Source of the DNA: Ulva prolifera
Taxonomy: Eukaryota > Chlorophyta > Ulvophyceae > Ulvales > Ulvaceae
DNA: 64,000 nt
NCBI GenBank assembly: GCA_023078555.1
Contig: CM041201.1
Coordinates: 3,975,713 to 4,039,712 of the forward strand
Direction of reading: 5' to 3'
Position numbers and translations under genes: made by a program. Of this stretch, positions 1 through 10,655 are shown piece by piece (the stretch's first letter is position 1; the number at the start of each line of letters is the position of its first letter). Under the pieces are notes generated by a model. It ran no database searches, was not told where the DNA came from, and saw only the letters and a program-made list of their open reading frames with translations.

Positions 1-1161
1 AGTTCATGAGATCTGTTCACTTGTGGCGCTGTGGGAATTTCAGTCAGGTCGCACCTTGAACTGATCCATCTTCTCGTTTGCCCTGTAGATGTGATTCTGT
101 AAGCCGTTCACCTTATCCAGGAGCTCAGACCGTTCCTTTTTCAGGACTCTGATGTCAGCGTCGTAACGCGCAAGCTCACGCTCACCCAGGGCTTTCAAGT
201 GCGCTTCAGACTGTATTTCCTTCCGCTTGGCAGTCACCCGAGCTTGCGAATAGGCAATTTCCGACTGAACACTTTTCAGGTGCTCGTCCATTATTTGTTT
301 CCGATCTTTCGTTTCCTCGAAGTCGGCTTCTGCCTGTTCGAGGTTTTCCTCCAGCCTCTGCAGAGCATCTGAGCTGGTGCATGCTCATCCATCAGGAACT
401 CACCTATGATACGAAGAAATCCATCCTCAACAAGGCACATAACATACCTGGACATCCCTGTTGATTTTTTTATTCTCCTCGCTGGCGAAGGCAGGCAAGA
501 AATTTGGTTCTGGATGCCCCTGGTCTTCGTGTATGGTGCTGGGCTCCCATACGCTTGAGTCCGCCACGCCCACATGTTGAGGCACATCATGTTCATCGGT
601 GTGTTCATTATTGTGGGCAGATGGTTCGTGACCTGGAGGCAGTACCGGTCCATCGGCAAGGCTGAGCTCTCGTATCAGCTCCGAGTCAGTTTCAGCTGTC
701 GGCCCGGCTGCATCCCCTGCCTCGATGTCGTCACCAGCTCCCCCTTGATCTACACTTAACAGCAGTGGTGCATTTTTTACGGACGGTTTCGCGCCGCTCC
801 GCTGCGTTTGGCGTGCAGGTCTTGGCACGGACTGATCGCTTGCGAAGCGGAAAACACGCACCACTCTGAAGCTCCGGATCAGACATGTGACAGCGACTCT
901 ACGTCTATTAGCAACTGCTGCATGCCAGAAGACAGCGAAGTATGCTACTTTCGCCGCACGGACACGCGCACAGAGGCTCCAGGCTACCACACCAATCTTT
1001 TGCAACGCGGCAATGGAAACACAGATACACGTGTACTTAACAGGAGCAGTTGAGAATGCCTCACTCGATCGAGCTCCCTCAGCTGCAAGGTCAAGGACAA
1101 GCTTTGACAAGGCTCTTGCAAGGCGCATTGCGTTATGGTTTGTGCCATGCATGCTGCACAA
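1..1161 (-). CDS. CCDC39: Axonemal coiled-coil protein CCDC39/FAP59, N-terminal exons (partial)
   Basis: Two exons can be read: 357-55 (101 codons, phase 0 at both ends) and one ending at 448 with donor GTATGT. The upstream exon ends in LPAFASEENKKINRDVQ, and the next encodes a continuous coiled coil with the stretches EAHLKALGERELARYD and IYRANEKMDQFK. The order (acidic leader, ANEENK-like box, EEHFKA..RELGR-like box, then IF/IYxA..K.D) is that of the start of CCDC39, called FAP59 in Chlamydomonas. With CCDC40/FAP172, CCDC39 forms the 96-nm ruler that sets inner dynein arm and radial spoke spacing on flagellar doublets. The gene continues past base 1 after the donor at 54. The start codon is not settled: the frame stays open up to 1161 and its first ~150 codons look non-coding, so the true first exon may start near 900 or lower. 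Identity is good, the 5' end poor. It is head-to-head with PET100. Confidence 0.75.
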
Positions 1162-1295
1162 AAGGACATCGCCAACGCGAGTTGTCGAGCCTCAGCAATG
1201 CAGTCTCTGAAAAGGCATGCAGTGGAGGCAGCCAGTTGGTGTAGTGTTATGACATAGGTGAGCGATTCTGCACTTTTGAAAGCTCTGATCGCGTG

Positions 1296-1761
1296 ATGGC
1301 AAGAACTGGCGCGCCGAGAACAGGACTGGAGGTGAGTATGCGCTCGCGACGTAATGTAGCGTCACAGCGCACTATTTCTTGCCCCACTATGTAGCACGTC
1401 ACATTGTTCATGTAATTCAGGGATTCAAGTTTGGCCTGTACGTTGGCGTCCCCATCAGCCTGTACATATTCGTGGCTTACTTCCCTGAGGGTCTTGACTA
1501 CTTCGTGAGGAAGGTGCATTTCATCGGGAATGAGCTCGATCAGTCCAATCTGTCTGTAAGTGCATGATGCTTTGATGTCCATGCGCGGCACTCCTGGACC
1601 AGCTTGCAGTGGCATGGACTCGTACACGTCTCAGTGCCATCCACACCGTCAACGTGGTGCAGTTCAAGTACGTGACTTACCCTCCAGCGGGTGAAGAAGG
1701 GATCGCACACAAGCTCCAAGTGGAGGCTGAGGAACGAAGAAAGAATCAAAGAAATGACTGA
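1296..1761 (+). CDS. PET100: PET100-like cytochrome c oxidase assembly factor
   Basis: PET100 is a small mitochondrial inner-membrane chaperone that helps build cytochrome c oxidase. Exon 1 (1296-1331) encodes MARTGAPRTGLE and ends at a perfect GTGAGT donor. Exon 2 starts at 1421 after TTCAG and encodes GFKFGLYVGVPISLYIFVAY, a short matrix stretch plus the single membrane span typical of the family. The last exon ends with YVTYPPAGEEG and a basic, charged tail EERRKNQRND, stop at 1761. The KFGxYVGVPI...YVxYPP pattern is what plant and algal PET100 proteins show. The second intron is not settled: a GTGAGG donor at 1506 joined to the acceptor before 1663 keeps the frame, but a longer third exon is possible. 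The stop codon lies inside the start of the downstream dehydrogenase gene on the same strand (8-nt overlap). Confidence 0.7.
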
Positions 1762-3743
1762 TAAGAGCAAGTCGAATGCCTTGGTCACAGGTACGCAGAC
1801 TCTGGGATGCCCGATGCCAAAATTGAAGAAACCAACCACCAACTTCAAGGATTTATGGTGTCATCTCATGTGATGATTGCAATCCTCCAGCATGTATGCC
1901 ATTCAAGAAGGAGCCTGGACATGGTGCATGTCATTGTGACTGCCGCCCCACCATGTCAGCATATAGAGTATGAAAGGTCAGTGCAGGAGGATCTGGTTTT
2001 CTTGGCCGATTCCTGGTGCAGCACCTCTTGTCCACAGGCAACTATGCATCAGTCAAGATCCTGGACTTGAATCCACCCAGCCCAGACATCTCAGGCGCTG
2101 AGTTCGTCCAGGGCAACCTGACAGATGTAAACAGTGTCACCACTGCCTTCCAAGGGGTCGATGTGGTGTTTCACACCGCCACAGCCGCTCCAACGGCACA
2201 GAATGCCGCCTCGGCTAAAGCCCTCATGCATGATGTGAATGTGCAAGGCACCAAGAATGTCCTCGCTGCCTGCGGCTCAGCTGGCGTACAGCGCCTCGTC
2301 TTCACCAGCTCTGCAAGTGTGGTGTTTGATGGCTCACCGCTGGTGAATGTCGATGAAAGCAAACCCTACGCTGACCCACCGATGGACTTCTATACACACA
2401 CGAAAGCCCAGGTGAGGCTCTCGCAAAAGCCTTCACAGCACGCTCGTCTGTCACACCTCATTGATCGCTCTGTCAGGCGGTGGTACTGGCTGCTAGCACA
2501 CGATCCCAGTGGAATATCCGACCAAATGACATGCCTGTACCAAGTGTCTGCACCAAGTGGCATTCATGTCGGATAGGTCCAGGTCAGCTCTCTGCTCAAT
2601 GCCACCTGCTTCACAGAACTACTCCAGTTGTTCATGCACAAAAATATTTTGCATGAGGATCACCAGCCAGTATTCCCGCCACGTGGTCATGGTGTATATC
2701 ATGGCGCATGACGTTCTGCGCGCAGTACGCTGCCCAGCTGCTGAGCCTGAAGCAAGGCTGCAGCCTGCAGAGCCTCTCTTCCACACGCAGTGCAGGGGAC
2801 TTGATTGATCGAGCTCCTCGCGATGAGCGCTCTCCTGTGATCTCCGCTGCCATCGCCCTGGGCCTGCCATCTCCTGTCCCCTCATGCCCCAAGTGCAGCA
2901 GCATGAGCATGGCCACATGCATGTGCTGTGAGTGCACTGCAGCACCCACATGGCGGCAGACGTGATCGCCTTGCGGCAGCGTGCGTCACTGTGTGTGCTG
3001 TCGGCGCTGCGTTTGCATGCTTCCCTGGGGCATGAAGGCGTCTTAGGTCGTGTGTATGACAACGTCGTCAGGTTCACCAGGGCAGCCACACCTCCGACGC
3101 TCGAAAATCGATATGCGACAGATAGAGTTGACTGACGGCTGGGGCGCAGGCGGAGAAGCTGGTGCTGGACGCTCGCGTGGAGGGCCTCCAGGCGTGCGCC
3201 CTCCGCCCCAGCGCCATCTTCGGACCCGGCGACCGCCTGACTGTTCCCTCGGTCGCGGACCGCGCACGGCAGGGCAAGATGAAGTACATGATCGGCTCCG
3301 GAGAGAATCTGTTCGACTTCACATATGTGGAGAATGTGGCGCATGCCCACGCGCTGGCGGACGCCGCGCTGTGCGCCCCGGCCTCCCCCGCAGCTGCGCA
3401 AGCTTTCTTCATCAACAACGACAGCCCGGTGCTGTTCTGGGGCATGATGGGAGACATCTGCGAGGGCCTGGGGTACGCCCGGCCGAGCGTGCAGCTGCCG
3501 GTGTGGCTGATGATGTTTGTGGCGGTGGTGTCAGTGTGGCTGTCGCGGACGTTTGGTGTGAAGACGGACCTGAACCCGATGCGCGTGCGGGTGTGCTCAG
3601 TCGAACGGACGCTGTCGTGCGCCAAGGCGAAGCAGCTGCTTGGGTATGCGCCGCTTGTGGACATGAAGACCGGCCTGGAGCGGACGCTCGCAACGTTCCA
3701 GAACCTGCGAAAGGATGCAGATGAGAACCGGAAGAGCGATTAG
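1754..3743 (+). CDS. 3beta-hydroxysteroid dehydrogenase/decarboxylase-family protein (sterol-4-alpha-carboxylate 3-dehydrogenase-like)
   Basis: NAD(P)-dependent short-chain dehydrogenase of the 3beta-HSD family, likely acting in C4 demethylation of sterols at the ER. Exons 1754-1790, 1987-2411 and 3150-3743 join in frame to 351 aa. Exon 1 (MTDKSKSNALVTG) and exon 2 rebuild the Rossmann motif VTGGSGFLGRF at residues 11-21. LDLNP follows as the dinucleotide-binding acidic strand end. The catalytic YxxxK (YTHTK, about residue 149) sits just before intron 2. LRPSAIFGPGD and FDFTYVENVAHAH are the family's substrate and NAD region motifs. A hydrophobic segment near residue 280 (LPVWLMMFVAVVSVWLS) fits membrane attachment. 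Introns are 196 and 738 bp, with donors GTACGC and GTGAGG. The start ATG overlaps the PET100 stop, so the message may be shared. The exact sterol substrate is inferred only from family. Confidence 0.88.
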
Positions 3744-4793
3744 CTTCAGGCACAGGTGTAGTGCTGCAGTTGCTGGCGCATGGAGGCAGGTCGGGGGTGC
3801 TAAAGGCGCTGATGCGATGTTGCATCATCTGAGTGCGGGGACTATGGAGCTTCACAGATCCATTGTAGGCATGTTGCAACTTGGTGCCCGACCGAGCTTG
3901 TACAGGCCCATGGCCACAGAGGTACACTGGATCGGACATCAAGATCCTCTTCTGTGGTCCGGCTTCAGCATCATGGGCTTCAGCATCATGTTTTACCGGC
4001 GTCTCGATACATTTGGTTCACTGTAGACTGCTCATGGTCGCATGTCGAAGTTTGAACACGGATAGTCACCTTCTCACCTTGCGAGTTATAGGCTCACCTT
4101 CGTAAAATGCGTGAAATCTGTACTTGCACAGGTGCACCCATGCATGTGGCCAACAGCACTGATGGTTCCTTTCCTAGCTAGCCTGCACCTTGAAAGAGGG
4201 TACAGCCGCTGTCGATCACCGAAAAACAGAAAGGAGTGTCGTGCAGTACGGCAGCAGAACTTGATTGTATTCAGATACAGCAATCAGTCCACGTGTGCCT
4301 GTGGCACTCCGTTGTACATGTCAAATGGATGCTCCAGCACTGAAATGCAAATAGTATGAGGGCCCCCTGCCCCCGCATACAACCGATGCTTGCCAGCTTT
4401 CAAGCGCCAAATGCTGGCAGGCCTATTGTGCAGCGATGTGCCAGCTTGTACTCTATTACGAGCAGGACATCAAGTGGAGGTGCTGCATCTTCCACACCAT
4501 ATCAACCTTACAGATCAGCGCAACATATAAAGTGGCATTCAGGTGTCGACAAAAATTGCATGTGGACATCCACATGTTCGCAGCATGCTGATCCGGCTGA
4601 CAGCATGCTGATCCGGCTGACAGCATACTGTTAAAGATCAGCCCAATTCTGCCTCGAATTGCACATACGGCGAGAAATACGCCCGACAAACATTGCGTTC
4701 CGTTCAAAATGGTGGCAGACGACGAGGGGGGCCATGTGCCCAGGCACCCCTTTCATCTGCGCCAGGCTGCTCCCGGCACTACCTTGATGCCCG
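3744..4793. other. Gene-poor spacer between two convergent genes
   Basis: No reading frame here resembles a protein I know. It should hold the 3' UTR of the dehydrogenase from the left and that of OST5 from the right. TTACA at 4508-4512 reads TGTAA on the minus strand, the usual green-algal polyadenylation signal, about 285 nt past the OST5 stop. A 14-bp direct repeat lies around 3962-3990 and a 20-bp tandem repeat at 4581-4630. Confidence 0.5.
4581..4630. repeat. 20-bp tandem repeat, 2.5 copies
   Basis: Unit CAGCATGCTGATCCGGCTGA is present twice exactly (4581-4600, 4601-4620) and then as a half copy with one change (4621-4630). It lies downstream of the OST5 stop codon, probably in the 3' UTR. 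Confidence 0.9.
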
Positions 4794-5412
4794 TTACACG
4801 TATACACCGACCTGAAGCAGGACAAAGAGCGAGCCAAAACCCTGCACCAATCCAATGCTTCTTTTTCAGATGTGCTTGCTGGCCTGAACTGCAATGCAAC
4901 GCCTTCGCTCGCACGTTGCCAACTCAGGAGCGGACAGATCCCGTTTTGGGCAGTATACAACCCGGTTATACAACAAGCAGAGTGATACCCCGACTGTGTA
5001 GCCCGCATGCGGCTGCCGCTGCCATGTTGTGATAGAGGACACAAAGATGGCCGAGGGAGATGGCCTACACTAATGTAGTGCGGCGTCACCGTCTACGTGG
5101 AGGCAGCAAGAGTGATTTAGATTGTTACACATTTTGACAGGTGTCACAGACAGCAGAATCGTACCAACATGATTGATGCTGAGAGGGCGACAGCACCCTC
5201 CACCATGATTGACTTGCCAAACTTGCTGTGCGCCGTTTCATACCTGCACCAACACAGCTTCATAAGGCAGCCAGATCGCATAAGAACTCTTGATACTCCA
5301 TGATTACAATGCAGAGGAGCACTTACACACACAGATACGCGCTCATGGCGAGCCCCAGAAGCACGAGCACGACCGCCAGCGGCAGATGGTAAGATGGCGA
5401 TATATAGGGCAT
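4794..5412 (-). CDS. OST5: Oligosaccharyltransferase subunit OST5/TMEM258
   Basis: Tiny two-span ER membrane subunit of the oligosaccharyltransferase complex that N-glycosylates proteins. Three exons on the minus strand join in frame to 70 aa: 5412-5327, 5243-5165 and 4841-4794. Exon 1 encodes MPYISPSYHLP then the first span (LAVVLVLLGLAMSAYLC). The junction restores VYE, the conserved VYE/IYE after span 1. Exon 2 carries KSIMVEGAVALSASIML and exon 3 ends GFGSLFVLLQVGVYV, very close to the family's GFG.LFLLL..GVYV end. The phase-2 donor GTAAGT at 5326 was chosen because it alone gives the right spacing between span 1 and VYE. TMEM258 proteins are about 70-80 aa, so it is full length. These exons are too short to stand out as open frames, but the match is convincing. 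Confidence 0.88.
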
Positions 5413-6048
5413 CAATGGTTCCTGCAAGTTGACTTCTTCCTCTTGATTGAATTGAACTGACGCTCACTGCTTCCGCACGGCACGTCTCGACACCGCGTAC
5501 CATGTTGAAGTGTGCACGATGTTTGAACACGACAAGAACGAGCTAGATGAGTGCGGGCGATGGAATCGAGTTCCAGGTCTCCGCTCTGTCTTATGCAACA
5601 GGCGCTGCAAGGCCAGCCCGACAGCCCAACAGGTCCCACGAATCAGGCAAGCCTGTAAGGTGTATATATCCAAATGATAAACACGCAAGGACACCGTAAT
5701 GCAATCTCTCAATTACTGTTCGCTGCCTATCATCCACCGCAACGCAGATCTCGTGGTATTGCCAGAGAAGTCTGGCTGGCGATCATATGCATGAGGAGCA
5801 TGGTACGTGCCCCGGGCGTGCGTTTCCTGGCCAGAGACACACGCGGCAATCAAGCAGTCGATGTTAAAGCGTCAGGCCCTTGAACTCTGTCCAGAGCCGC
5901 GATTGGTTAAAGACACATGTTACTCAATCAGCGCTGCTGTCAATGCACGTTCCTGGTCAATGCACAGGCCGCTGATCCGTGATTTCCATATGTTCCTGCG
6001 GAACTGAGCTCTACATCACAGTCCGTAGATTGTAGAAAGTAGCTCGGT
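5413..6048. other. Divergent intergenic region, OST5 / TMEM14
   Basis: Both neighbours start outwards from this 636-bp stretch, so it should hold both promoters and 5' UTRs. I see no further gene and no clear TATA box placed for either start. Confidence 0.5.
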
Positions 6049-6672
6049 ATGTACGATTTTTGTTTCACCTGGCCATACGGGGTATGTGTCTCTGTTGGAC
6101 TTGTAATCGTTCATCGATGTGCTCATCAGGCGTGAAGAGGTTCAATGTAGGATCCTGCTTCTCGAAATTTCAGAATTTTCAATTATGAAAGGAATCGTGC
6201 GCAGGGCATATTGATTCTAGGGGGAATCCTGGGCTTCGTTGTGTCCGGCTCCGTCAAGTCTCTGAGTGCGTGCTGTGACCTGTGTGACTTGCTGGAACGT
6301 CTGCTGAGAGTTCCCACTCTGCAAGCATGTGTGATGACATATCCATGTTTCGCGTGATATCAGAGCGCCAAACAGCTCGATGTGAACTCGCAATTTGCTG
6401 CAGTGATGGGATGCTTGTCCGGAGCCATCTTGATCGGCCTGGGCCAACTCAGCTTGAACGCATACCATCGTGGAAAGCTATGCAAGCCCGCAACTGCGAT
6501 GAGCCTCGTCATTTCGCTGGTCCTTACATCTGCAATGTATCAAAGGTATATGGATACTGGCAAAATTATGCCAGCAGGAGTCATAATGGCAATCAGTGCA
6601 TTGATGGCGTTATTCTACATCTGGAACCTTCTGTTTGGTCCAAAACCAACAGGGCGTTCTCGAGATGACTAG
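6049..6672 (+). CDS. TMEM14-family small membrane protein (FAX-like)
   Basis: Small four-helix membrane protein of the TMEM14/Tmemb_14 family, which in plants includes the FAX fatty-acid exporters of the plastid envelope. Three exons, 6049-6081, 6205-6265 and 6404-6672, join in frame to 120 aa. The N-terminus MYDFCFTWPYG mirrors the MHDFCFTIPYG start of plant members. Exon 2 gives GGILGFVVSGSVKSL. Exon 3 continues MGCLSGAILIGLGQLSLNAY and the signature QRYMDTGKIMPAGVI. Intron 2 uses donor GTGCGT at 6266 in phase 1, chosen because it restores the spacing SGSVKSL-MMGCLSG seen in relatives. Length is normal for the family. No plastid transit peptide is visible, so this may be a short non-plastid member; substrate unknown. 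Confidence 0.85.
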
Positions 6673-8104
6673 ATCGTAGCCAGTGCCCTGGTTAAATTGT
6701 GTACAGTGCAGTCACGTGAAGCCCAGGGATCTGCCATGGCTGAGGACCATGCATTTGCGTCACAGAATTTTAGGTCTCTTGATGCAATGCTGACCAACCT
6801 GCAATGCCATGTTCCTACATTGGCACAGCAGCACTTGCATCAGTACTAGCGGCATGGCGGAACAGCGAAACGTGACACTTTCACGGTATAGACTAGGAAT
6901 GATGCAAGAGAGCCGTCGGGCACCATTGGCGGCGGGCGCAGTCATGGGAGTCACTGTATAATGCCTGAGATGCTGAACGTTGCAGTGCGGGATTGCTGAG
7001 CTGTAACACTTCTCAGCTCAGAGACACATGTATGCAGATCAATCCAGCTGAAGGTGTATGGTTTTAGCGGTTGAGGTGCGGCGACCGGCCACAATTTGCC
7101 AATGCAATATGAGAACATGGCGCTGTTTCATTGTTTGTGTGCAGCGCGTCTCATGGTCCACTGAGGATAGTGCTGGCATGGGCCCTGCGCTGTTGGTAGA
7201 CAAGCCAGGATGGCATCGATGAAAGCATCAGTCCTAACACTGAGTGAGTATGGGGCTTAAACTACTGAACGCTTCGTCCTCACGGCGCAGACGTGTGTCT
7301 CTCGAGTGGCACTGTCCTGTGCCAAATTTGCGACAGGGATCACCTGGCCTGGCATGCCGGAACAAGCAAACGAAAAATGAGCAGCCCGGATGTTTATTGT
7401 GCCATCTGACTGATGTGTCGTTAGCAGCTGGGCGTGAACAGCTGATCCAGATGATGCCGCAGTCTCACAGCATTCTTCAGTGCACCAGTAGTCACTTGTC
7501 GTCGAGTCGCATTATGTCGATCATACTTCGCACCTGTACACAGGTCGTTGTGCACAGGCCGATGCACATCGTGGTGGCGACTCGTGCGAGGCTGATCGAA
7601 ACACCAACAACACCCCCTGAAGGCTTGAACGCACATCCCGCACTTCTCATGAATCGGCAATTATTGCGAAAGTGACTGATTTGAGGTTTGGTGATGTGTC
7701 CTCTCTCACAACCATGTTCAGAGCTGCTGCTTGCCACTACGGCAGGTGCCCACCTGTCAGGACAAATCCCTGTTCTCAGCCACATGCGTCATGATACGCC
7801 CAACAATAGCCAGCTACCCACGCAGCAATCTGCCACGTCCGCTGCATCTTTGCTGTTACAGTCGCACCACTCCAAAGCAATGTGCGCGGCCACACCTCAC
7901 AGGTGCCCGCAGCACACCCTACACATTCGCTACGCTAGTCCCCAAAGGGAAAACACATGCCCACGCTGCATGTCGCCACTCGGGCCAAGACACCGTCGTG
8001 CCCCCCCCCCCCCACCCCAACTCACCGCACCCATCTGCCCGCTCCATTTGCAGGCTAGAGTAGAAAGACACCACAGAGGGGTTGTGTGCATCTAGAGGGT
8101 TTGC
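6673..8104. other. Long spacer downstream of TMEM14 and RIQ-like genes
   Basis: Both flanking genes end here (convergent). A TTACA at 7856-7860 (TGTAA on minus) lies about 245 nt past the RIQ-like stop and is a plausible poly(A) signal. There is a short poly-C run near 8000-8010. Open frames in 7240-7680 have no recognisable content. Confidence 0.45.
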
Positions 8105-9158
8105 CTAGTCCTTCTGGAGGCTGGAGATGAGGTTGCCACCGACGAGCGCGGCGACGCCGCCGCCGCCCAGAGCGCCTGCCACGACACCCTGCGCAACGAT
8201 GAGGCCGGCGCCGTCGTCGGGGATGACAAGCACGGCCGCCGCTGCCAGACCCAGCAGCACGAACCCGAGCGTGGACAGATTGCCGGGGGTTCCCCTGCAG
8301 CGCGCCACACAAGCTCTCAACACACAGCGCAACAACACCTGTTCTGTATGTATGTGTTTGTCCTCTTTTGTTTTGTTTGTCTGGGTGAAGTTATTATTTT
8401 GTGGGTCCCTGATGTGGCCACTGCTGATGCGCATGGCTTCGGGAGTTTGGGGGGTGGACTGACGTGAGTGCTGCCAGCCGGCCGTACCTTGAGATGGGCG
8501 CACAGGAATGCTGCGAAAGTGCTATAGTCTGCGATGGCGCAGGGGCATGCATACAGGGCCAAGCGATGAGTGCCAATCACTCTGCCTGGTGACATTGCGG
8601 CAGCCTTGCGTCGGTAAAGCGGCCAGTCGCAGAGCATCGGCAGCTGGTGATGCAGCGCTAGGTGCTGTACATGGCATTTTCATGCACTGCAGCAATGAGC
8701 ACAGTGACTGTCATACAGTTCATCAGGTGATCGTTAGATTCGCCTGCATTGCGTCTTGCAAGTGGCATTTGATTGATGATCATGCAAAACTGCCACGGTG
8801 CCGTGATGCGAGTGGCAGGACGATGTGAGGGCACACCTGTCTGTCAGCAGGGAGATGGCGCCTGCGTTCTCAGCCTTGGAAAGGAGCTTGTTCTCTTCGA
8901 TGAATTCCAAGGTGATGCCGCTCTTCTCCAGTGTGGACAGAACACCTGCCTCTTCCAGCTTCGAGAGCAGCTTCAGCTTCTCGATCCTGCACGAGGCTTG
9001 ACTCATTGCGGTTATGAGATTATGAGGTCTCCAGTGTTGGTGACTTCTTAAACGCTCATCAGTGGTTGGCTGGTACATGAAGCACACCTGGTCAGAATCT
9101 TTGGGGAAGCACCCACGGAGGCCTTGGCGGGCTTTGGTGCTGCCTTTGCGGACGCTGC
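8105..9158 (-). CDS. RIQ1/RIQ2-like thylakoid protein (DUF1118), first exon not located
   Basis: DUF1118 proteins are thylakoid membrane proteins. In Arabidopsis RIQ1 and RIQ2 sit in grana and influence LHCII organisation, grana stacking and NPQ. Three consecutive minus-strand exons are clear: 9158-9088 (Ala/Lys/Pro-rich KAAPKPAKASVGASPKILT, end of a transit region), 8986-8837 (IEKLKLLSKLEEAGVLSTLE, EENKLLSKAENAGAISLLTD) and 8294-8105 (NLSTLGFVLLGLAAAAVLVI then a second Gly-rich span, ending ISSLQKD). Phases are 0/2/2 and all junctions close. The L..LE.AG.LS..EK.G/LLSKAE.AG.LS repeat followed by two membrane spans is the family hallmark. The upstream exon with the start codon and most of the chloroplast transit peptide lies above 9165 but could not be identified. 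Confidence 0.82.
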
Positions 9159-9980
9159 CTGCAGAGGAGCGGGTACATCACTGTGCTTCCCCATGCGCAG
9201 TATTTCATAATGCCTTGCGGAATTGCTTGCGAGATGTTTTCAGTACGGGCTGGCAGCTGGCCACACAACGCAGCGATCGCATGCATGGGCCCCTGCCTGG
9301 CCAGAATTGAGCGGCTGAAGTGAACACGACGAACGCGCGCAAGTCATTGCCGAGATGAGCAGTAGCACATCCACGTCTTGTGACCTTTTTTCCCAGGGTC
9401 TGTGAAGCTGTGGGTCTGACTTGCTCCGGCCAACGGAGAAGATGCCGGTGGGCGGCAGAGTGGCATGTTGCAGTGCACGCGAGCCACCCTAGAGGGAGAA
9501 GAAATGGCTAATTTTGTGTTGAATGGACTAAAGGCCACGTCTGTGACGCACCTTTGCCACCGGCGCGTTCTTGAGACTCTTGGTAGGCATTGTTTATCGG
9601 GCTGTCCCTGGGGATGGCGTGAACGGTGGTGGGCGAGGGGCAAGACGACTGCTAGTACTGACGCATTGCCTGGGTACAATGGATGTCAAGAATGTGTGTG
9701 CATGAATTTGAGTCGGCCTGACAGCCGATAGGCACGGGAATGCGTTCCAACATGCATTGCGACGATGTTTCGGGGCTGAGTTGTCACGTGAGGGGCCGAC
9801 ATGGTCGAGACCTCCGATGAAGTGGCCACTGCAAATATTCCGACCCCAGCTTCGCAACACTTTGAGGCTAGGCGTAAACGCACGGTATTTGTAGGGATTA
9901 CGAACGCAGTGCGAAAGGATCTAATGAATCACGCCAACACGGCAACGGCTTGGTGTCCCTGCTCCAAGCGCTGATTTTCC
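9159..9980. other. Region upstream of RIQ-like exon 2 and of the EF-hand gene
   Basis: It must hold the first exon and promoter of the RIQ-like gene (minus) and the promoter of the EF-hand gene (plus). An open minus frame at 9679-9344 and another at 9286-9092 were examined. Neither gives a phase-0 donor onto the exon at 9158, so no start is proposed. Confidence 0.4.
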
Positions 9981-10655
9981 ATGGCATCTCCGGAGGCTCG
10001 CGAACGCTTCGCCCGGAAGAATGAAGAAGATGACTTGCGACGAGCGTTCGACTTTTTAGACAGGAAAAAGGATGGCAAAATCGACGAAGATGATCTGACG
10101 CAAGTATTCATGTCGCTTCAGCACCGCACAAAGAAAGGCGAAATCAATGACATGATATGGGAGGTGGATGAAGACTGTGACAACGCTGTGAACTGGAAGG
10201 CATGGCTTGTCTGGTGTCACATGCGTCTGCGTCGCGGCAGCTTTGTCTACTGTCTCAGCCCAACGCTTTGTGGCGCACGGGCCGCAAGCATCACTGGAAT
10301 TGTGATGCTGCAGGAATTCCAGGTCATGTATCACAGGTGTAGAAATGACATTGCTGGGACTGAACCAAGGAGGCTGTTCAACGTAGCAGAATTTGTCATG
10401 AATGACAAACAAGGACTTGGCACAGTGTCAATGGAGAATGCCATGCAAATTATGTATCTGCGCTATGGTCGTCATGATTTGGACGCTCAGCTGCAGGACA
10501 TCTTTGGAACGTCTGACTTGAACAGTGGCAAGACTCTGACGCTGACCGAGTTCCTGTCAAGTCTTCACGCAAGTCAAGTGAAACAACTGAGAAATAGAGT
10601 GACGGCCAAGACGTACGTTGCACCGACAGCTAATAAGAAGGCAGCAGCAGGCTGA
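9981..10655 (+). CDS. EF-hand calcium-binding protein
   Basis: Calmodulin-like protein with several EF hands: FDFLDRKKDGKIDEDDL (about residues 22-38), a second helix-loop WEVDEDCDNAVNWKEF across the splice junction, FVMNDKQGLGTVSMENAM, and a degenerate loop GTSDLNSGKTLTLTEFL. The whole region 9981-10655 is open. A 114-nt segment, 10200-10313, is most likely a GC-AG intron: removing it joins VNWK directly to EFQVMYHRCRND, the run expected in homologues, giving 186 aa instead of 224. The charged N-terminus with an RKNEEDDLRRAFDF helix and no signal peptide suggests a cytosolic or flagellar protein. The pattern resembles EF-hand proteins I associate with flagellated protists, but I cannot name it. 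It ends 169 bp from the convergent TRAPPC1 stop. Confidence 0.8.
   Translation: MASPEARERFARKNEEDDLRRAFDFLDRKKDGKIDEDDLTQVFMSLQHRTKKGEINDMIWEVDEDCDNAVNWKAWLVWCHMRLRRGSFVYCLSPTLCGARAASITGIVMLQEFQVMYHRCRNDIAGTEPRRLFNVAEFVMNDKQGLGTVSMENAMQIMYLRYGRHDLDAQLQDIFGTSDLNSGKTLTLTEFLSSLHASQVKQLRNRVTAKTYVAPTANKKAAAG

Noticed and set aside
10200-10313. Reading the 38 codons inside the EF-hand gene as protein
   Set aside because: The stretch interrupts a contiguous EF-hand helix, has Cys/Arg-rich non-family content and is bounded by GC and AG; treated as an intron.
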